Part shown: in pieces, positions 1-4,991 of the stretch | Position numbering within the stretch: position 1 is the stretch's first letter | Layout: every line of letters begins with the position of its first letter | Origin: Sphingomonadaceae bacterium | GTDB lineage: Bacteria > Pseudomonadota > Alphaproteobacteria > Sphingomonadales > Sphingomonadaceae | Length of the DNA stretch: 8,636 nucleotides | Assembly (NCBI GenBank): GCA_014380205.1 | Contig: JACMKH010000337.1 | Span: 1-8,636, forward strand | Direction of reading: 5' to 3' | The notes under the pieces: generated by a model | What the model saw: the letters and a program-made list of their open reading frames with translations, nothing else | What the model was told of the DNA's origin: nothing | Database searches by the model: none | Made by a program: the position numbers and the translations under genes

Positions 1-379
1 CCGCCGCCGATGCGTTGCGCGCGCCGACCATCGCGAGCGCGGGCGGATCGAGCAGCGCGAGCTTGCCGCGCGCGATCAGAACGGGCGGCGCGGTGTCGAT
101 TTGGGCGAGGATCGAGGGATAAAGGCCCTGGCCGACGAACAGATGCCGCCCGCCCATCCGCGCTACCGCGTCGATCTCGCGCTCGGCCGCATCGACGGTC
201 GCGATACCGGGCGGCGTGCCCCCTCCTCTTCGCGCGAGATCGGGGATCGCGGCGAGCGCGCTCGCGGCGTCGCCGAAGCGCTGGAGCAATTGCCGGAAGG
301 TGACGGGGCCGATCCCGCGCGTGCGCGCGAGCCGCAGCCGGGCGATCGAATCGGACGCGCTCGCCGGCTCAGCCGGCAC
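1..379 (-). CDS. dprA: DNA-processing protein DprA, N-terminal 126 residues (gene runs off the left edge)
   Basis: DprA loads RecA onto incoming single-stranded DNA during natural transformation and acts in the cytoplasm. On the minus strand the frame beginning at GTG 379-377 is open to the edge. Residues 8-50 resemble the helical SAM-like N-terminal domain (ARLRLARTRGIGPVTFRQLL, then a RFGDAASAL helix). Further on come the DprA-typical YPSILAQI segment and a PPVLIARG strand. The fragment ends at AMVGARNAS, the start of the Rossmann-like fold that binds DNA. The Rossmann core and any C-terminal winged helix are outside the window. The GTG start overlaps the end of plsY by 11 bases, suggesting translational coupling. 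No ATG fits, but a slightly different start cannot be excluded. Family assignment is secure; start choice is moderate. Confidence 0.9.
   Translation of the reverse strand, partial: MPAEPASASDSIARLRLARTRGIGPVTFRQLLQRFGDAASALAAIPDLARRGGGTPPGIATVDAAEREIDAVARMGGRHLFVGQGLYPSILAQIDTAPPVLIARGKLALLDPPALAMVGARNASAA
363..377. repeat. 15-base palindrome spanning the plsY stop and dprA start
   Basis: GCCGGCT and AGCCGGC flank a single base, forming a 7-bp inverted repeat. In RNA this could form a 5-bp GC stem with a 5-base loop that contains the plsY stop codon, just inside the overlapping dprA start. It might tune coupling between the two genes, but in GC-rich DNA such a short palindrome can arise by chance. 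Confidence 0.4.
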
Positions 380-986
380 GCGACTCGCCGATCCTCGGCT
401 CCTCGCCGCGGAACAGCCGGACCACGTTTTCGCGGTGCTTCCAGATCACGAGCAGCGCGAAAGCGGTGAACATCATGACATAGAAAACGTTGCCGAAATA
501 CACGGCGATCAGCGGCAGGATCACAACCGCCGAAAGCCCCGCCACCGACGATACGCGCACCAGCCAGAGCAGCATCAGCCAGACCAGCGCATAGAAAAGT
601 CCATAGAGCGGCTCGATCGCGAGCGCGACGCCGAGCAGCGTGGCGACGCCCTTGCCTCCCCGAAAGCGCAGGAACACCGAGAAGCAATGCCCCGCCATCA
701 CGCCGACCGCCGCGAGCCGCTCGAGCGCTTTGGGATCGGCGCCCAGACGGGCCGCGAGCCAGACCGCGAGAAAGCCCTTGCCGATGTCGAGCAGCAAGGT
801 CGCGACCGCCAGCCCCCTGTGGCCGGTACGCAGCACGTTGGTCGCGCCGATGTTGCCCGAGCCGATCTCGCGCAGATCGCCCGCGCCCCCCATCCGCGTC
901 AGGATCAGCCCGAACGGGATCGATCCGAGCAGATAGCCGAGCAGCAGCGCGAGAATCGGGGCAAGCCAGACGGGTTCGGGGAAAAT
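369..986 (-). CDS. plsY: Acyl-phosphate glycerol-3-phosphate acyltransferase PlsY, probable ATT start
   Basis: PlsY is an inner-membrane enzyme. It transfers an acyl group from acyl-phosphate (made by PlsX) to glycerol-3-phosphate, giving lysophosphatidic acid in the first step of phospholipid synthesis. The 205-residue product has the usual family length and several hydrophobic segments (about 6-28, 58-80, 118-142, 147-165 and 166-182). All three loop motifs are visible: GSIPFGLILTR (21-31), GSGNIGATNVLR (42-53) and GHCFSVFLRFRGGKGVAT (99-116), plus DIGKG at 67-71. No ATG, GTG or TTG sits near the expected N terminus. An ATT at 986-984 lies 9 bases after AAGGA (1000-996), so I place the start there. 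The only upstream standard start in frame is GTG 1085, which would add 33 non-membrane residues. ATG at residue 32 would delete the first membrane segment. The gene is followed by overlapping dprA. Confidence 0.93.
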   Translation of the reverse strand: MFPEPVWLAPILALLLGYLLGSIPFGLILTRMGGAGDLREIGSGNIGATNVLRTGHRGLAVATLLLDIGKGFLAVWLAARLGADPKALERLAAVGVMAGHCFSVFLRFRGGKGVATLLGVALAIEPLYGLFYALVWLMLLWLVRVSSVAGLSAVVILPLIAVYFGNVFYVMMFTAFALLVIWKHRENVVRLFRGEEPRIGESRAG

Positions 987-1050
987 GGCGCGGGTTCCTT
1001 TCGCGGGCCGTCCTTTAGCGCAATGGCGGTGGGGAGCAAGATGGCGGATG

Positions 1051-1079
1051 TTGCGGCGCGGCGGGCTCCTGCCTAGATT
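1051..1079 (+). promoter_or_regulatory. Possible sigma-70-type promoter for murI
   Basis: TTGCGG (1051-1056), a 17-base spacer and TAGATT (1074-1079) fit a weak housekeeping promoter. The -10 box ends only 8 bases before the murI ATG at 1088, so transcription would begin at or within two or three bases of the start codon. The match to consensus is partial and this is a prediction only. The 101-base gap between plsY and murI must also hold the plsY promoter, for which I see no convincing hexamers. Confidence 0.33.
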
Positions 1080-1087
1080 CGGCACGA

Positions 1088-1885
1088 ATGGATGACGCCC
1101 GACCTTTGCTGATCTTCGACACGGGCGTGGGCGGCCTTTCGATCGTCGAGCCGATCCGCCGGCTGCTGCCGCGCGCGCCCTTGGTCTACGCGGCCGACAG
1201 CGCGGGTTTTCCCTATGGCGAGAAGAGCGAGGCCGAGCTGACCGCGCGCGTCCCGGCGTTGCTCGGGCGGCTCGCCGAGCGCGCGCGGCCGCGGCTGATC
1301 GTGATCGCATGCAACACCGCCTCGGTGATCGCTCTCGATCCCGTCCGCCACGCGCTCGACCTCCCCATCGTCGGCACCGTCCCCGCGATCAAGCCCGCCG
1401 CCGAGATTTCGAAGAGCCGCGTGATGGGCGTGCTCGGCACCCAATCGACCGTGCGCCAGCCCTATGTCGACGACCTCGCGGCGCGCTTCGCGAGCGACTG
1501 CGTGGTGCTCCGCCACGGCAGCCACGAACTCGTCGAGTTCGCCGAGGCCAAGCTGCGCGACGAGCCGAGCGAACCGGCCGCCTACGCCCGCATCCTCGAA
1601 GGCCTCTTCGCACAGCCCGGCGGCGACCGCCTCGACACGATCGTCCTCGCCTGCACCCATTTCCCGCTCGTCGAGCACGAGCTCGCCGCCGCCGCGCCGC
1701 GCCCCGTCGCCTTCGTCCACGGCGGCGAGGGCATCGCGCGCCGCGTGGCGTTCCTCACGGAGGGGCAGGGCTGGCCTGAAGCCGCGCCAGAAGGTCGCGT
1801 CATCTTCGTCACCGAGGGTCCCGGTGATGCGCCCGACGCCCGGCCATTCCGCGCGAATGGATTTTCCGAAGTTGAGCTGCTCTGA
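1088..1885 (+). CDS. murI: Glutamate racemase MurI
   Basis: MurI interconverts L- and D-glutamate in the cytoplasm without a cofactor, supplying D-glutamate for peptidoglycan. The 265-residue product has the family's usual length and all key elements. These are FDTGVGGLS (10-18) with the catalytic-site Asp11, FPYGEK (41-46), ACNTAS (74-79) with catalytic Cys75, and ACTHFP (188-193) with the second catalytic Cys189 and His191. The two cysteines act as the acid/base pair on opposite faces of the substrate. The ATG at 1088 puts ten residues before Asp11, as expected. No Shine-Dalgarno sequence precedes it, and a promoter-like -10 box sits 8 bases upstream, so the message may be leaderless. It diverges from plsY, and its stop directly abuts the stop of the transaldolase gene on the other strand. 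Confidence 0.96.
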   Translation: MDDARPLLIFDTGVGGLSIVEPIRRLLPRAPLVYAADSAGFPYGEKSEAELTARVPALLGRLAERARPRLIVIACNTASVIALDPVRHALDLPIVGTVPAIKPAAEISKSRVMGVLGTQSTVRQPYVDDLAARFASDCVVLRHGSHELVEFAEAKLRDEPSEPAAYARILEGLFAQPGGDRLDTIVLACTHFPLVEHELAAAAPRPVAFVHGGEGIARRVAFLTEGQGWPEAAPEGRVIFVTEGPGDAPDARPFRANGFSEVELL

Positions 1886-2539
1886 TCAGCCGATCGACTG
1901 CCCCGTCTTCGCCCAGTCGGCGAGGAAGGCTTCGAGGCCGCGGTCGGTGAGAGGGTGGTTGAAGAGCTGTTTGATGACGTTGGGGGGCATCGTCGCGACG
2001 TCGGCGCCGAGCTTGGCGCTGTCGAGGACGTGGATCGGGTGGCGGATCGAAGCGACGAGGATTTCAGTCGCGAAATCATAGTTATCGTAGATGATCCTGA
2101 TATCGCCTATCAGCTCCATCCCGGGGTAGCCGACATCGTCGTGGCGGCCGACGAAGGGCGAGATGAAGCTCGCCCCGGCCTTTGCGGCGAGCAGCGCCTG
2201 GTTGGCGGTGAAGCACAAAGTGACGTTGACCATCGTGCCGTCGCCGGTGAGCTTCTTGCACGTCTTGAGCCCGTCGATGGTGAGCGGCACCTTGATCGCG
2301 ACATTGTCGGCGATCTTCCGTAGCACCTCGGCCTCGCGCATCATCGCGTCATGCTCGGTCGCGACCACCTCGGCCGAGACGGGGCCATCGACGATGCCGC
2401 AAATCTCCGCGACCACCTCGAGAAAGTCGCGCCCCGCCTTGTTGATCAGCGAGGGGTTGGTGGTGACGCCATCGAGCAGCCCGGTCTCGGCGAGCTCGGT
2501 GATCGCGGCGGTGTCGGCGGTATCGACGAAGAATTTCAT
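1886..2539 (-). CDS. tal: Small transaldolase of the TalC/FSA family (often annotated fructose-6-phosphate aldolase)
   Basis: Class I aldolase-fold enzyme acting in the cytoplasm. The 217 residues match the short TalC/MipB/FSA subfamily. Visible active-site residues are Asp6 (FVDTAD), Asn28 (TTNPS) and the Schiff-base Lys83 in NVAIKVPLT. Two positions separate true transaldolases from fructose-6-phosphate aldolase. Where E. coli FsaA has Gln59 and Tyr131, this protein has Glu57 (VSAEVV) and Phe129 (ISPFV), at identical spacing from the lysine. Both are transaldolase-type, so I predict transfer of dihydroxyacetone between sugar phosphates in the pentose phosphate pathway (EC 2.2.1.2). The start at ATG 2539-2537 has GAGG 8 bases upstream (2551-2548). 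The gene lies 105 bases downstream of the RTX gene on the same strand, with an inverted repeat between them. Confidence 0.93.
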   Translation of the reverse strand: MKFFVDTADTAAITELAETGLLDGVTTNPSLINKAGRDFLEVVAEICGIVDGPVSAEVVATEHDAMMREAEVLRKIADNVAIKVPLTIDGLKTCKKLTGDGTMVNVTLCFTANQALLAAKAGASFISPFVGRHDDVGYPGMELIGDIRIIYDNYDFATEILVASIRHPIHVLDSAKLGADVATMPPNVIKQLFNHPLTDRGLEAFLADWAKTGQSIG

Positions 2540-2573
2540 GGGGCGTGCCTCGGCCTGACGCGCATCGCGCGAA

Positions 2574-2621
2574 TCGCGGGCGATCTATGGCGCAATCGCG
2601 CGCGCATGTGATCGCCCGCGA
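2574..2621 (-). terminator. Perfect 12-bp inverted repeat between the RTX gene and tal, possible terminator or operator
   Basis: TCGCGGGCGATC (2574-2585) is the exact reverse complement of GATCGCCCGCGA (2610-2621), with 24 bases between. Inside the loop, ATG-G-CGC and GCGCAT can pair with one bulged base, extending the structure. It lies 23 bases past the RTX stop and 34 bases before the tal start. No T-run follows in either direction, so it is not a textbook intrinsic terminator. It could be a hairpin that ends or stabilises the RTX message, or an operator for tal. The repeat is certain; the role is inferred. Confidence 0.4.
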
Positions 2622-2644
2622 CTGCCGCGGCTGTGGACGGACAC

Positions 2645-4846
2645 TCAGAAAATGAAATCGGCCTCGGTGATCGTCACCGGATCAAAATGGCTGATCGTGA
2701 TCATGCCGAGGCTCGAGCTGATCACGGTCTGGAAGTCGTTGCTGTCGTCGATCGTCAGATCCTCGAAGGCGAGGCCGGTCGCGGACATGTCGAACAGGTC
2801 GACGCCATCCTCGAAATCGAACACTGTGTCCGAACCCCACGGATCGGCGCCGTAGACGAACAGGTCCTGATCACCATCGAGGTTGAAGGACTCGTCGAGG
2901 CCGCCGCTGAGCCCATCATCGCCGACGCCGCCGATCAGCTGGTCGGCGCCGTCGTCGCCGATCAGCGTCGCGTCCTCGGCGCCCGCGCGGAGCTCGTCAT
3001 CGCCGCGCCCGCCGTTGAGCCGGGTGAAGCTGAACTCCACGTCGCTGCCGATCAGCGTGTCGTTCCCGGTGCCGCCATCGGCGTTGCCGCCGTCGCTGGT
3101 CGCGAAACTGAGCAGATCGGCGCCCTGCTCGCCGAACAGGCTGTCGAAGCCGCCCGGGCCGCCCTCGAGCGTGTCGCGGCCGTCGCCGCCGTGGAGCTCG
3201 TCCTCGGCGCCGCGGCCGATCAGCGAATCGTCGCCGCCGCCGCCGAAGATCTTGTCGGGACGCTGGGTGCCGCGGATCGTGTCGTCGCCGGCGGTGCCGA
3301 CCGTGACGAAGTCGGTGTTGTCAAAATCGGCGGTCGTGAAGTCATGAAGCCCCTCGAAGCGCACGAAGAAGTCGTCGGCGTCGAGCAGCCCGTCGTCGTT
3401 CTCGTCGGCGATCAGATAGGTGTTGCCTTGATATTGCGTGTAGACGAGCTGCCTGACGCCGTCGCCCGCTCCGGGGAGCGCCGCGCCCGCGACGGGCCTG
3501 ACGTTGATCTCGCCCGCGAAGGCGAGCTGCTCGCCGTTTAGGTCGATGAGGTCGCCGCCCACGGCGCCCGCGCCTTCGAAATCGGTGACCACGTCGCGCG
3601 CCGCGAAGGTCGAGCTCGGCGCGAAGCTGCCGAGGAAGAAGCCGAAGGTATCATCGCCCGCGCCGCCGGTGTTGATGTCGCGGTCCTCATAGCCGACGAT
3701 CTCGTCGTCGCCCTCGCCCCCCTCCATCGTGTCGCGGCCCTCGCCGCCCTGGAGGAAGTCGTCCCCCGCCTCGCCGAAAAGCAGGTCATGCCCGTCGCCC
3801 GCGACGAGGTCGTCGCCGCCCGCGCCGCCGAAGGTGGTGTCGTTGCCCTCGTCGCCGTCGACATTGTCGTCGCCGGCGTCGCCATAGACCAGATCGTCGC
3901 CGTCGCCGCCCGAGACATTGTCGTCCTTGGCGCCGCCGCGCACCGAATCATCGCCATCGGAGCCGGTGACGAAGTCGCGGTCCTTGCCGCCGTCGAGCGT
4001 GTCGTTGCCTTGGCCGCCGTCGACGAGGTCGATGCCCCTGCCGCCGTCCAGCGAGTCGTCGCCCTCTCCGCCCTCGACCTCGTCGCCGCCGCCGGCGCCG
4101 TCGAGCGTATCATTGCCGCCGAGGCCGAACACCGGCTCGTCGAACCGGGTACCCTCGATCGAATCGTCTCCGGGCCCGCCGACCAGCGCGAACTCGGTGT
4201 CGCCAAAATCGGCGCGCGTCAGCGCGTGCACGCCATCCAGCAGCAAATACAGGTCGTCGGGCGTGAAGACGCCGTCGTCGTTCGAATCGGCGAAGACGGC
4301 GGTGTCGCCATTATCCTCGCCGAAATACACCTCGATTATCCCGTCGTTCGCGGCGAACTGCACATTGGCATTCGCCCTACCACCGTAGACTAGCCGCGCA
4401 TCCTCGCCGAACGGCAACTCCAGCTTGAGCACATCACCGCTCGGCGCGCCGGCGCCTTCGAAGTCCACCACGAAATCCGCAACATTAACATGCGAGCCGG
4501 GCGCCATCACATGGAAGCGAAACTGGTCGGCTCCGCCGCCGCCGCGCAGCCTATCGAAGGCATATTCTCCCGAGCCTTGGAAATCGGCTTCCAAAGTGTC
4601 GTCGCCTTCGCCGCCGCGCAGATCATCGGCGCCGCCGTCCCCCGAGAGGAAATCATTGCCGCCGCCGCCCCGTATAGTGTCGTCGCCCAAGCCGCCGAAG
4701 AGATTGTCGTCGCCGGTTCCGCCGCTGATCAGATCGCCGCCGCCGCTGCCGTGGAGAAAGTCATTGCCGCCGATGCCCGAGATGGTCTCGGGATCGTCGG
4801 TGCCGAAGAAGAAATCGTCGCCAGGGGTGCCGGGGAAATTGGGCAT
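2645..4846 (-). CDS. RTX protein: hemolysin-type calcium-binding repeat protein, predicted type I secretion substrate
   Basis: A 733-residue, strongly acidic protein with no cysteine and only about four lysines. In order it has RTX nonapeptide block 1 (about 5-108), module A (about 106-222), RTX block 2 (about 223-399, the longest), module B (about 400-516), RTX block 3 (about 516-655) and a C-terminal module (656-733). The blocks carry many GGxGxD-type repeats that should fold into calcium-bound beta-rolls. Modules A and B each contain an EF-hand-like loop, DSNDDGVFTPDD (187-198) and DENDDGLLDADD (481-492). The C terminus ends EADFIF, an acidic residue followed by hydrophobic residues as in many type I secretion signals. 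There is no Sec signal peptide, so export by an ABC/TolC-type system encoded elsewhere is likely. No protease, lipase or adhesin domain is recognisable. ATG 4846 has GGAGG 5 bases upstream (4856-4852). Function unknown; a surface or matrix calcium-binding role is a guess. Confidence 0.92.
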   Translation of the reverse strand: MPNFPGTPGDDFFFGTDDPETISGIGGNDFLHGSGGGDLISGGTGDDNLFGGLGDDTIRGGGGNDFLSGDGGADDLRGGEGDDTLEADFQGSGEYAFDRLRGGGGADQFRFHVMAPGSHVNVADFVVDFEGAGAPSGDVLKLELPFGEDARLVYGGRANANVQFAANDGIIEVYFGEDNGDTAVFADSNDDGVFTPDDLYLLLDGVHALTRADFGDTEFALVGGPGDDSIEGTRFDEPVFGLGGNDTLDGAGGGDEVEGGEGDDSLDGGRGIDLVDGGQGNDTLDGGKDRDFVTGSDGDDSVRGGAKDDNVSGGDGDDLVYGDAGDDNVDGDEGNDTTFGGAGGDDLVAGDGHDLLFGEAGDDFLQGGEGRDTMEGGEGDDEIVGYEDRDINTGGAGDDTFGFFLGSFAPSSTFAARDVVTDFEGAGAVGGDLIDLNGEQLAFAGEINVRPVAGAALPGAGDGVRQLVYTQYQGNTYLIADENDDGLLDADDFFVRFEGLHDFTTADFDNTDFVTVGTAGDDTIRGTQRPDKIFGGGGDDSLIGRGAEDELHGGDGRDTLEGGPGGFDSLFGEQGADLLSFATSDGGNADGGTGNDTLIGSDVEFSFTRLNGGRGDDELRAGAEDATLIGDDGADQLIGGVGDDGLSGGLDESFNLDGDQDLFVYGADPWGSDTVFDFEDGVDLFDMSATGLAFEDLTIDDSNDFQTVISSSLGMITISHFDPVTITEADFIF
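3266..3649 (-). repeat. Module B of the RTX protein (second copy of the internal duplication)
   Basis: Codes for residues 400-527. It contains DFEGAGA at 422-428, an EF-hand-like loop at 481-492, ADFDNTDF at 506-513 and GDDTIRGT at 520-527. The middle of the module differs from copy A (for example PVAGAALPG and YTQYQGNTYLIA in B), so the copies are old, but the spacing has been kept. Confidence 0.8.
4148..4531 (-). repeat. Module A of the RTX protein (first copy of an internal duplication)
   Basis: Codes for residues 106-233. It contains DFEGAGA at 128-134, an EF-hand-like loop at 187-198, ADFGDTEF at 212-219 and GDDSIEGT at 226-233. Each element recurs exactly 294 residues later in module B with no net insertion or deletion. 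Confidence 0.8.
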
Positions 4847-4877
4847 CGGGGCCTCCGCTGAAAGCCACGCACGGACG

Positions 4878-4907
4878 CTAGGATTGCTATGCGTTACAAC
4901 ATCCTAG
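4878..4907. repeat. Inverted repeat CTAGGAT-N16-ATCCTAG over the RTX -10 box
   Basis: CTAGGAT (4878-4884) and ATCCTAG (4901-4907) are perfect complements 16 bases apart. The distal arm covers the predicted -10 hexamer of the RTX promoter, and the other arm would be in the first transcribed bases. It could be an operator or an early RNA hairpin. There is no experimental support. Confidence 0.45.
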
Positions 4908-4930
4908 AGGCAAGCCGCGAAGTCCGTCAA
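4901..4930 (-). promoter_or_regulatory. Predicted promoter of the RTX gene
   Basis: Read on the minus strand, TTGACG (4930-4925), 18 bases and TAGGAT (4906-4901) form a good sigma-70-type promoter. It would give an untranslated leader of about 48 bases before the RTX ATG, with a strong ribosome-binding site. Its -35 box overlaps one inverted repeat and its -10 box overlaps another, so repressor or activator control is plausible. Confidence 0.5.
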
Positions 4931-4943
4931 TCGGAAAATTGAC
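4926..4943. promoter_or_regulatory. Operator-like inverted repeat GTCAAT-N6-ATTGAC at the divergent -35 boxes
   Basis: A symmetrical 18-base site with 6-base arms and a 6-base centre, the size usually bound by a dimeric regulator. Each arm supplies a TTGAC -35-like element pointing outward, one toward the RTX gene (TTGACG) and one toward the M20 peptidase gene (TTGACC at 4939-4944). The peptidase side lacks a good -10 box 16-18 bases on, so only the RTX-side promoter is credible. Confidence 0.42.
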
Positions 4944-4967
4944 CGCCTCGCAAGAGCATGCGAGGCG
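4944..4967 (+). repeat. Hairpin-forming repeat CGCCTCGCA-N6-TGCGAGGCG upstream of the M20 peptidase
   Basis: A perfect 9-bp stem with a 6-base loop ends 24 bases before the ATG at 4992 and 10 bases before the Shine-Dalgarno sequence (4978-4984). There is no T-run, so it is unlikely to be an intrinsic terminator. As a leader hairpin it could stabilise the message or affect translation; as DNA it could be a second operator. Confidence 0.45.
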
Positions 4968-4991
4968 CGGCATCGACGAGGGAGAACGCGC

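Noticed and set aside
987..1085. N-terminal extension of plsY from GTG 1085
   Set aside because: The 33 extra residues are basic and hydrophilic, unlike any PlsY N terminus. The ATT start with its own Shine-Dalgarno gives the family length.
1073..1720. Minus-strand open frame (215 codons) opposite murI
   Set aside because: Antisense shadow. murI motifs are complete on the plus strand.
1897..1922. Weak inverted repeat CGACTG...CAGTCG as a murI terminator
   Set aside because: Only 6 bp with a 14-base loop, inside the tal coding region and without a T-run.
2633..4393. Plus-strand open frames opposite the RTX gene (about 302, 201 and 154 codons)
   Set aside because: Their repetitive Ala/Val- or Ser/Pro-rich sequence follows directly from reading GGxGxD codons backwards. 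No independent start signals or domains.
2900..4830. CRISPR-like or satellite-like periodic DNA (recurring cgtcgtcgcc)
   Set aside because: The period is the 27-base nonapeptide repeat of the RTX protein, is degenerate, and lies within one intact frame. There are no unique spacers.
4939..4967. A full promoter for the M20 gene at TTGACC
   Set aside because: No acceptable -10 hexamer lies 16-18 bases downstream; that stretch is the GC-rich hairpin arm.
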